From assembly GCA_013203065.1 (NCBI GenBank), contig JABMQV010000574.1, forward strand, positions 1 through 5,027: a stretch of DNA of 5,027 bases. The letters are read 5' to 3'. The notes beneath the pieces were generated by a model. That model was not told the origin of the DNA, made no database searches, and saw only the letters and a list, made by a program, of their open reading frames with translations. Within the stretch, counting starts at the first letter, position 1. Each line of letters starts with the position of its first letter. This DNA comes from Desulfobacteraceae bacterium. Lineage in GTDB: Bacteria > Desulfobacterota > DSM-4660 > Desulfatiglandales > Desulfatiglandaceae. Positions 1-5,027 of this stretch are shown here, in pieces. A program made the translations under genes and the position numbers.

Positions 1-1421
1 ACATCATCTCGTTTGTAAAACCAGCACACGGCTGATACCACTTGATCTCCGGAAACCAGCGTGGTTTCGGGTGAGACCCTGTGGGCGTTGCGCGTGAGAA
101 GTCTTCCGGGGGTCCTTCCCTCCATAATCTTTTCAGGCATAATGAATTGTGAGCCGAGCATAAAGAGCAACGGGGCCGCACAATAAAGTGCGATTTTTTT
201 CAAATTTCCCTGTGCCCTGGTTGCCAGGATCGAAAACAGGCTCCATGTGAGAAGACCAACGACCGCCACTATCCATTTCCAGGATTCCCCTTCCCCATAG
301 GGCTTCAAGGCGGATAGATCCAGAGTTTCACCGACGATCAATCCCATACCAAGAATCCCGACGAGTACCCCAAAAGACGCAGCGCCAATGGTGAATGTCT
401 TTTGTCTCCCTTCCCTCAGATAGTTTAGGAGCCCTATGGCCGTTAGAATGGCCAGCGGCGGGAAACAAGGCAAAATATATGTGGCCAGCTTGCCGCTGGA
501 GGCAGAGAAGAAAAGAAAGGGAAAGAGGAACCAGCAGATGGCAAAACGGGTAATCGGCTCTCTGAGGCCCCTTTTTTTCAAACCGGAGATGGCGGCCGGC
601 AGAAGGGCTGTCCACGGCAGTGCTCCGCCTATGAGTATGGGGATAAAATACCAAAAGGGCTCCGGGTGCTGACCCCCGATAGGCGATGTAAAACGATTTA
701 TGTGTTCGGTCCAGAAAAAGTAGTTCCAGTAGTCGCCGTCCCTCTGGTGTATCATTACGGCCCACGGCAAAACCACCAGAATGGCAGCCACAATTGGCAG
801 CCAAGGAAGTCTGAACAGGTCTTTGAACCGATGCTCCCATATCAAAAAGGGCACTATGGTTACCGCAGGCATTGCAAAGGCGAGGAAGCCTTTTACGAGA
901 AATGCAAGGCCACAGAAGATGCCAAAGAGAGCCAGAAAGAGAGTTTTTTTCCCGGCTTTGGTTTCGCTGTAGCCAAAAAAGAAAAAAACCATGGCACCGG
1001 TCAGAAACATGGAAAGGCCGGTATCCAAGATATTTATGGTGGCGATGGCGAAAACAAACAGCGAGGTGAGAAATGCAGCAGCCGCAAAAACGCCCCCCGG
1101 ATACCCTCCACCGTACTTCCTGACCAATAGAAAAAGCATCAACCCTGTGATTCCAGCTGAGATGGCAGAGGGAAGGCGAATGGCAAACCCGTTTTCACCA
1201 AAGAGAGCTACGCTTATGGCGGTAAACCAGTAGCCCAACACCGGCTTTTCAAAATAGCGCAGCCCATTGAGATGGGGGACGACCCAGTTTCCTGAAACGA
1301 TCATTTCTCTTGGGATCTCGGCGTAGCGGGCCTCGTCGGGGTTGGCCACAGGCCGTGCCCCGAGGGGCACGATATAAATCAGCGCAAAGAGCCCTATTAC
1401 TGCAATGGACCACTTCCTCAT
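1..1421 (-). CDS. arnT: Undecaprenyl phosphate-Ara4N : lipid A 4-amino-4-deoxy-L-arabinosyltransferase (3' end outside window)
   Basis: ArnT is a polytopic inner-membrane GT-C enzyme (PMT family, GT83) that moves Ara4N from undecaprenyl phosphate to lipid A phosphates on the periplasmic side. I translated the frame by hand from the ATG overlapping the arnD stop. It runs 473 codons without a stop to the window edge, against about 550 residues in E. coli, so about 75 soluble-domain residues are missing. Motifs in order are PDEARYAE (28-35, catalytic D29), YFEKP (56-60; E58 and K59 correspond to the metal and phosphate ligands Glu84 and Lys85 described for Cupriavidus ArnT), D133, KGFLA (177-181), WNYFFWTEHINRF (232-244), SSGKLATYILPC (308-319) and IMPEKIMEGRTP (427-438). 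Many membrane spans alternate with these. The start MRKWSIAVIGLFALIYIVP fits the first span. There is no frameshift, although four runs of seven identical A or T occur within it. Confidence 0.95.
   Translation of the reverse strand, partial: MRKWSIAVIGLFALIYIVPLGARPVANPDEARYAEIPREMIVSGNWVVPHLNGLRYFEKPVLGYWFTAISVALFGENGFAIRLPSAISAGITGLMLFLLVRKYGGGYPGGVFAAAAFLTSLFVFAIATINILDTGLSMFLTGAMVFFFFGYSETKAGKKTLFLALFGIFCGLAFLVKGFLAFAMPAVTIVPFLIWEHRFKDLFRLPWLPIVAAILVVLPWAVMIHQRDGDYWNYFFWTEHINRFTSPIGGQHPEPFWYFIPILIGGALPWTALLPAAISGLKKRGLREPITRFAICWFLFPFLFFSASSGKLATYILPCFPPLAILTAIGLLNYLREGRQKTFTIGAASFGVLVGILGMGLIVGETLDLSALKPYGEGESWKWIVAVVGLLTWSLFSILATRAQGNLKKIALYCAAPLLFMLGSQFIMPEKIMEGRTPGRLLTRNAHRVSPETTLVSGDQVVSAVCWFYKRDD
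1344..1371 (-). repeat. Two tandem hairpin-forming palindromes in the start of arnT
   Basis: CGTGCCCC and GGGGCACG (1371-1364 and 1361-1354) are perfect 8-base arms separated by two bases. In RNA this would be a 7-pair stem with a CUCG loop. GGCC/GGCC with a 3-base loop (1354-1344) follows at once. Both lie 50 to 78 bases downstream of the arnT start codon. No U-run follows, so this is not an intrinsic terminator. The codons give VPLGAR and RPVAN, and the symmetry may be incidental. Confidence 0.5.
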
Positions 1422-1434
1422 GATCCATGTTCCT
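1418..1434 (-). promoter_or_regulatory. arnD-arnT ATGA overlap and arnT ribosome binding site
   Basis: The arnD TGA (1420-1418) and the arnT ATG (1421-1419) overlap as ATGA. AGGA at 1434-1431, inside the end of arnD, sits nine bases before the arnT ATG. This arrangement is typical of translational coupling by terminating and re-initiating ribosomes. Confidence 0.8.
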
Positions 1435-2332
1435 GTAATTTGACGGTTACCGGGGCCTGGCAGGAGACCCACCCCTCGCGTCCCTGAACCTGCCCGGGGA
1501 CAATGGTCGCGGCACCAATTGGGGGCGCATTTTTGATAAGTTTGCCCAAGGGCACAAAGGACGCGCCCTTTGTTCTGGCCGTTAACAAGAAGCCTTCGAA
1601 CATCTCTACAAGGGCAATGCCTTCCACCTCGGCATGGATTGTGAGGGTATTCAGTCCGTCACGCTTGAGTTGAGAAATGAGGTAGTCGTTATAATTGCTA
1701 TTCTTGATGCCTTTTCGACCGATCACCTCGTCATAGGTGGGAAGGGTGACAGGAATCTGGGGTTGGGATAGCTTTCTTCCCCGGACAACGGGGTAAAATA
1801 TGTCTTCGCCTCTGCAATCGCTGTTAAAGGCAAATGGAAATCTCCCCTTTTCAAGGAGTACCAACTCGTTGCATTTCCAGCCGGGGGAGGCCGAACAGGC
1901 GGGTGTTCTGCCGATGATCTCCTTTAAGAGTTCTACGGCTTTGCCGATCTCCCCATATATGGTATGGGCGTCCATGGACCCGATATGGGTCTGCCATGCG
2001 TGATGGTCCCACGCATGGACGCCCACCTCGTGCCCCTCGCGGGCAGCAGAACGTATTATGGGGCTCAGGGTTTTGCCTATGATGGGTCCTTGCCGGAATG
2101 TGCCCCTGAATAGTATGTCCCAGCCATATAGGCCAGGAGCCCGGGTCCTCAACATCTTCCAGAAAAAGGAGGGCCGGATCATGCGCCAGATATGCCGGCC
2201 CATGTTGTCTGGACCGACGGAAAAAAAGAAGGAGGCCTTTATGGAATAAGCAGCCAACAGCTCACACAGTTTCGGAACGCCATATCTGGTTCCCCTGAAA
2301 CTATCCACATCGATCCTGAGGCCTATTTCCAT
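1418..2332 (-). CDS. arnD: 4-deoxy-4-formamido-L-arabinose-phosphoundecaprenol deformylase
   Basis: ArnD removes the formyl group from undecaprenyl-phosphate-linked 4-formamido-arabinose on the cytoplasmic side of the inner membrane. This makes the transfer to the lipid carrier irreversible before flipping. The protein has 304 residues against about 296 in E. coli and belongs to the NodB/polysaccharide deacetylase superfamily (CE4 fold). Motif 1 is LRIDVD (D8, D10), followed by FRGTRYGVP. Motif 2 is HAWDH (metal-binding H106 and H110) within HEVGVHAWDHHAWQ. The motif 3 region is SASPGW (147-152), motif 4 is FNSDCRG (169-175) and motif 5 is TIHAEVEG with H233. The segment SVGPDNMGRHIW (38-49) is also typical of ArnD. 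No signal peptide is seen, as expected. The C-terminal GREGWVSCQ matches the E. coli ending, and only a few extra residues follow before the stop overlaps arnT. Confidence 0.97.
   Translation of the reverse strand: MEIGLRIDVDSFRGTRYGVPKLCELLAAYSIKASFFFSVGPDNMGRHIWRMIRPSFFWKMLRTRAPGLYGWDILFRGTFRQGPIIGKTLSPIIRSAAREGHEVGVHAWDHHAWQTHIGSMDAHTIYGEIGKAVELLKEIIGRTPACSASPGWKCNELVLLEKGRFPFAFNSDCRGEDIFYPVVRGRKLSQPQIPVTLPTYDEVIGRKGIKNSNYNDYLISQLKRDGLNTLTIHAEVEGIALVEMFEGFLLTARTKGASFVPLGKLIKNAPPIGAATIVPGQVQGREGWVSCQAPVTVKLQEHGS
1965..2025 (-). repeat. Nested, competing inverted repeats inside arnD
   Basis: The arms TGGGCGTCCATG (2025-2014 on the coding strand) and CATGGACGCCCA (1976-1965) form a perfect 12-base inverted repeat around 37 bases. 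Inside it, CCATGCGTG (2018-2010) and CACGCATGG (2002-1994) form a perfect 9-base stem with a 7-base loop. This stem shares bases 2014-2018 with the outer arm, so the two cannot form together. A third small stem, GACCC/GGGTC (1991-1987 and 1981-1977), stacks directly next to the outer stem. The region codes for HAWDHHAWQ, in which HAW occurs twice, and this protein repeat may explain part of the symmetry. Confidence 0.6.
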
Positions 2333-2390
2333 AGTACTCCAAATAGGTCACCACACCTTTACGTAGGTTCTCAATAAACCCAGGCCCCAC
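2301..2390 (-). CDS. Doubtful 29-codon GTG ORF spanning the arnA-arnD gap
   Basis: A GTG at 2390 is preceded at eight bases by AGGGGG (2404-2399), a plausible ribosome binding site. It opens a 29-codon frame ending in TAG at 2301, 32 bases into arnD in another frame. The frame is the same as that of arnA, beyond the arnA TAA and one more TAG. The peptide contains ENLRKGVVTYLEYY, which resembles the closing helix of extended short-chain dehydrogenases (pattern EGLRKTVEWYL, from memory). It could be a coupling peptide that carries ribosomes over the arnD start, a remnant of a lost dehydrogenase tail, or chance. I do not recognise it as a known gene and would not annotate it firmly. Confidence 0.15.
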   Translation of the reverse strand: MGPGFIENLRKGVVTYLEYYGNRPQDRCG

Positions 2391-2420
2391 TCCAAAATCC
2401 CCCTGCTATCTATCCCGGAC
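2333..2420. other. 88-base intergenic gap between arnA and arnD
   Basis: This is the only sizeable non-coding stretch in the window. It carries no convincing promoter: a TTGAGA hexamer has no -10 partner at the right distance. It also has no stem plus T-run terminator. It holds the arnD ribosome binding site at its arnD end and most of a weak 29-codon ORF, listed separately. Confidence 0.7.
2337..2340 (-). promoter_or_regulatory. Ribosome binding site of arnD
   Basis: GGAG lies only four bases before the arnD ATG, which is a short spacing. An in-frame TGA stands just five codons upstream with no ATG, GTG or TTG in between, so the ATG at 2332 is the first possible start. The start MEIGLRIDVD matches the family N-terminus. 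Confidence 0.6.
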
Positions 2421-4421
2421 TTATTGAGAAGTTGTGAACTCTTCACACGCCAAGGCCTCCCGAAGGAAGAAATCCAGCGTCTGTTCTACCGACTGTTCAA
2501 GCCCCACAACGGGTGCCCAGCCCAACAGACGCCTTGCATTGCGGATGCTGGGTTTCCTGCGATCAATGTCCTGGTATCCGGCACCATAGTAAGAGCGGCT
2601 TTCCATCTGGCGAAATCCTGCAAATGGCGGGAAGCTTGACTTTAGGGGATGTTCTTGAAACTTCGTCACCAAGAGTTCGGCCAATTCTTTGATGCTGGCC
2701 TCGTTGTCGGGATTGCCGATGTTGATTATTCGACCATTGCAGATACCGTCTCTGTTCTCAATGATCCTGTAAAGACCCTCAACCCCGTCCGAGACATCTG
2801 TGAAACAACGCCTCTGGTTTCCAGAGTCGATGAGTTGAATCGGGGTGCCCTCCACAAGGTTCAGGATCAGTTGGGTGATTGCGCGTGAACTCCCGATGCG
2901 AGCAGATGTGAGGCTGTCGAGCCTCGGCCCAATCCAGTTGAAGGGCCGGAAAAGCGTAAACTCCAATCCCTGTTGTTCGCCATAGGCCCAAATGACTCTG
3001 TCCAAGAGCTGTTTTGAGCAGGAATAAATCCACCGTTGCTTCCGTATGGGGCCCAATACCAAATTGGTCGAGTCTTCATCAAACTCCTCGTCATCGCTCA
3101 TTCCGTATACCTCGGAGCTGGAAGGAAAAACGATCCGTTTATTGTATTTGAGACAATACCGCACGACCCGCAGGTTTTCCTCAAAATCGAGTTCAAAGAC
3201 CCGGATGGGGTTTCGAGTATATTCGATCGGTGTGGCAATGGCGACCAGGGGGATCACGATGTCGCATTTTGTGATGTGATATTCTATCCATTCGCGATGA
3301 ATGGAGATATCACCTTCATCAAAATAGAACCCGGGTCTGTCCAAGAGTCGTTTGATACCGTTTGACCTGAGGTCCATGCCGTGAACTTCATATTTACCGC
3401 TTTGGAGGAGCCGTTCGCTGAGGGCATTGCCTATGAAACCGTCAACACCCAAGATAAGGACTCTTTTCTTCCTCGCCGCTTCCACCTGGCTTGTTATACA
3501 GGGTCCAAACTTCATGCCCTCAATGAGGCTGAGGTCATGGGCAAGCTGGGTCCCGCTCATATACACCCCATCCTCGGGCTGGCCGAAATCGATCCGGACT
3601 GCTCCTTCCCCGCAGGCGATCACAAGGGGATCGGTGATGACAATGGTTCCGGGGCTCTGAGTCCGGCCGTATTCAGGCACATCCGTAACCTTCCAGAAAA
3701 GGCATTTCCTCTCTCCCACGTGACTCAAGGCCCCTGGATATGGGTGTGAAACCGCCCTGACCAGATCCCTCACTTCCTTTGAAGTTCCAGCCCAGTCTAT
3801 TTCTCCATCTCCGGGACATCGTCCACCGTAATATGTGGCCTTGGAATGATCTTGAGGAATACGAGGAGCAGTCCCATTTATGATTTGAGGGAGGGTCTCG
3901 TCAAGCATCTCGAGAGATGCCCCTGTCATTTTTTCGTGAAGCGTCTTGGCTGTATCATCTTCAGAAATGATGATCGTTTTTTGGGAAACGATATCTCCGG
4001 CATCGGGCCTCGGTGTCATGTGGTGTAAGGTAACGCCTGTTTCCTTTTCACCCTTTACCAGGACCCAATTGATGGGGCATCTTCCCCGGTATCTGGGCAA
4101 GAGGGATCCGTGGAGGTTAAGGCACCCTGAAGGAGGGACCTCCAGTATAGGTGCTCTCACAATATTACGGTAGTAAAAAGAGAAGATGATATCGGGTCCA
4201 AGTTCTTCTATCTTATGAACCCACATGGGATGGTTGATATCATCGGGGGCATAGACCGGAATATTGCATGATGCGGCAAGCTCTGCGACAGAATCAAACC
4301 AGATGGTCTCCTGCGGATCGTCCTTGTGCGTGAACACAGCGCTGATTTCAAATCCGTGCCGCAACAATGCCTCTATGCCGACACAGCCGATATTGTGATA
4401 GGCCAAGACGATGGTTTTCAT
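2421..4421 (-). CDS. arnA: Bifunctional UDP-Ara4N formyltransferase / UDP-glucuronate C-4'' decarboxylase
   Basis: This complete 666-residue cytoplasmic enzyme compares with about 660 in E. coli. Residues 1-304 are the formyltransferase, which uses 10-formyl-tetrahydrofolate to formylate UDP-Ara4N. The motif [13 protein letters not shown] holds N102 and H104, and D140 lies in RPDAGDIV; these are the same positions as the known E. coli catalytic residues. Residues about 317-660 are an extended short-chain dehydrogenase that oxidises and decarboxylates UDP-glucuronate to UDP-Ara4O with NAD. They show the Rossmann motif GVDGFIG (325-331), S436-E437 in PSSSEVYG, Y466 and K470 (YSCSK) and R622 in RRKPSIRNA. 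Each is shifted by +3 from E. coli S433, E434, Y463, K467 and R619. ArnB, outside the window, acts between the two half-reactions. The start [10 protein letters not shown] matches the family start and has a good ribosome binding site. No defect is seen. Confidence 0.98.
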   Translation of the reverse strand: MKTIVLAYHNIGCVGIEALLRHGFEISAVFTHKDDPQETIWFDSVAELAASCNIPVYAPDDINHPMWVHKIEELGPDIIFSFYYRNIVRAPILEVPPSGCLNLHGSLLPRYRGRCPINWVLVKGEKETGVTLHHMTPRPDAGDIVSQKTIIISEDDTAKTLHEKMTGASLEMLDETLPQIINGTAPRIPQDHSKATYYGGRCPGDGEIDWAGTSKEVRDLVRAVSHPYPGALSHVGERKCLFWKVTDVPEYGRTQSPGTIVITDPLVIACGEGAVRIDFGQPEDGVYMSGTQLAHDLSLIEGMKFGPCITSQVEAARKKRVLILGVDGFIGNALSERLLQSGKYEVHGMDLRSNGIKRLLDRPGFYFDEGDISIHREWIEYHITKCDIVIPLVAIATPIEYTRNPIRVFELDFEENLRVVRYCLKYNKRIVFPSSSEVYGMSDDEEFDEDSTNLVLGPIRKQRWIYSCSKQLLDRVIWAYGEQQGLEFTLFRPFNWIGPRLDSLTSARIGSSRAITQLILNLVEGTPIQLIDSGNQRRCFTDVSDGVEGLYRIIENRDGICNGRIINIGNPDNEASIKELAELLVTKFQEHPLKSSFPPFAGFRQMESRSYYGAGYQDIDRRKPSIRNARRLLGWAPVVGLEQSVEQTLDFFLREALACEEFTTSQ

Positions 4422-4428
4422 GCGGGTA

Positions 4429-4433
4429 TCCTC
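4429..4433 (-). promoter_or_regulatory. Ribosome binding site of arnA
   Basis: GAGGA lies seven bases upstream of the arnA ATG, inside the 14-base arnC-arnA gap. It supports the chosen start. The short gap suggests that ribosomes ending arnC can feed into arnA. Confidence 0.8.
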
Positions 4434-4435
4434 AA

Positions 4436-5027
4436 CTAATCACTTTTTTCTTGATCGCTTCTTCCCACAATACGTTCCACAAAAAATCGGGGCCGCGCCC
4501 TGACATCATGGTAGATGCGGCCGATATACTCCCCCAGGAGACCCAGCCCCAGGAATTGTGCGCCTATAAAGATAAAAAGGATGGCAAAGAGAGTGAACAC
4601 TCCCTCTGCTGCCCATTCAGGGCCATAAATCAATCTCATTACGAAGAGAAAAATCCCAAAGCCTATTCCAAGGACAGATATGATTCCTCCAAGCACACTC
4701 AGGAGGCGTATCGGAAAGGTCGTCATACTGGTCAAAAGGTCAAATTGCAGGTTAATCAACTTCCATAGCCCATATTTAGAATCGCCAGAGGAACGTTCTT
4801 CATGGCGTACATCGATTTCGGTCGTGTTTCGAGCAAAGGTGTTGGCAAGTATGGGGATAAAGGTGCTGCGTTCGTGACATTCAAGCATGGCCCCTACTAT
4901 ATGGCGGCGATAGGCCCTCAGCATGCAGCCGTAGTCATGCATCCGCACCCCCGTAGATTTCTGCACGGCTTTATTGACCATAGCGGAAGCGACCCTTCGG
5001 AAAAGGCTGTCGCGTCTGGGTACCCTG
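4436..5027 (-). CDS. arnC: Undecaprenyl-phosphate 4-deoxy-4-formamido-L-arabinose transferase, C-terminal part (5' end outside window)
   Basis: ArnC is an inner-membrane GT2-family glycosyltransferase that moves 4-formamido-4-deoxy-L-arabinose from UDP to undecaprenyl phosphate on the cytoplasmic face. The open frame enters from the window edge and gives 196 residues before a TAG stop. E. coli ArnC is about 322 residues, so roughly 125 N-terminal residues, including the nucleotide-binding DxD region, are missing. The Met at 4981 is internal, because the 15 codons before it still match the family. Visible family motifs are [14 protein letters not shown] (fragment residues 31-44), [12 protein letters not shown] (51-62) and the GSKY-like GDSKYGLW (81-88). 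Two membrane spans follow, at about 104-133 and 141-168, then [20 protein letters not shown] (165-184), a very characteristic ArnC/GtrB-type ending. The gene stops 14 bases before arnA, which suggests one operon. A generic GtrB- or DPM-like transferase is the only real alternative, and the arn context argues against it. Confidence 0.95.
   Translation of the reverse strand, partial: RVPRRDSLFRRVASAMVNKAVQKSTGVRMHDYGCMLRAYRRHIVGAMLECHERSTFIPILANTFARNTTEIDVRHEERSSGDSKYGLWKLINLQFDLLTSMTTFPIRLLSVLGGIISVLGIGFGIFLFVMRLIYGPEWAAEGVFTLFAILFIFIGAQFLGLGLLGEYIGRIYHDVRARPRFFVERIVGRSDQEKSD

Noticed and set aside
328..840. A 170-residue minus-strand ORF starting MGASVQRPVQ
   Set aside because: It lies in a different frame of the same strand as arnT. 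The arnT frame through this stretch is uninterrupted and carries clear family motifs, while this product is low in membrane segments and unrecognisable.
666..1130. A 154-residue plus-strand ORF
   Set aside because: It is antisense to arnT, very rich in Lys, Gln and Arg because it reads the complement of Phe/Leu-rich codons, and has no recognisable motif.
2333..2420. A promoter or terminator in the arnA-arnD gap
   Set aside because: TTGAGA has no properly spaced -10 element, and the small ACCT/AGGT pairing around TACGTA is too weak and lacks a T-run.
3036..3749. Plus-strand ORFs of 109 and 122 residues opposite arnA
   Set aside because: They are shadows of arnA codons on the other strand, with no motifs and no ribosome binding site support.
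4367..4768. A 133-residue plus-strand ORF across the arnC-arnA junction
   Set aside because: It is antisense to two confidently identified genes and has no recognisable content.
4436..4981. Taking the Met at 4981 as the start of ArnC
   Set aside because: The frame stays open to the window edge, and the 15 codons upstream encode residues that match ArnC, so this Met is internal and the gene is cut by the window.

Overview
The window is an ordinary-looking piece of a bacterial chromosome that is coding almost from end to end. All of its genes lie on the minus strand, so transcription runs from high to low coordinates. It holds four consecutive genes of the arn (pmrHFIJKLM-type) pathway, in the order arnC (5' end outside the window), arnA, arnD, arnT (3' end outside the window). 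These genes make 4-amino-4-deoxy-L-arabinose (Ara4N) and attach it to lipid A. This lowers the negative charge of the outer membrane and is the classical basis of resistance to polymyxin and cationic antimicrobial peptides. The gene order matches the enterobacterial arnBCADTEF operon. By that precedent arnB would lie beyond position 5027 and the arnE/arnF flippase subunits beyond position 1, but neither can be seen.

Layout: 5027-4436 is the C-terminal part of ArnC, which moves formylated Ara4N from UDP onto undecaprenyl phosphate. 4421-2421 is complete bifunctional ArnA: an N-terminal formyltransferase and a C-terminal UDP-glucuronate decarboxylase/dehydrogenase, with every catalytic residue checked in place. 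2420-2333 is an 88-base gap, the only sizeable non-coding stretch, with an ArnD ribosome binding site at its end and a questionable 29-codon GTG ORF. 2332-1418 is complete ArnD, the deformylase that acts on the undecaprenyl-linked sugar. 1421-1 is ArnT, the membrane glycosyltransferase that moves Ara4N from undecaprenyl phosphate to lipid A; about its last 75 residues are cut off. arnC and arnA are 14 bases apart, and arnD and arnT overlap by four bases (ATGA), so this reads as one co-transcribed and translationally coupled unit. No promoter, terminator, RNA gene, mobile element or CRISPR array is visible.

The organism must be Gram-negative with an LPS outer membrane. Base composition looks balanced. 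The proteins are clearly related to the E. coli Arn proteins as I remember them but far from identical, so this is probably not an enterobacterium. A more distant gammaproteobacterium or a deltaproteobacterium/Desulfobacterota member would fit, but the sequence alone does not settle this.

I found no undescribed system. The observations most worth a second look are the arnA-arnD gap with its in-frame SDR-like tail ORF, and a pair of mutually exclusive inverted repeats inside the catalytic-motif region of arnD.
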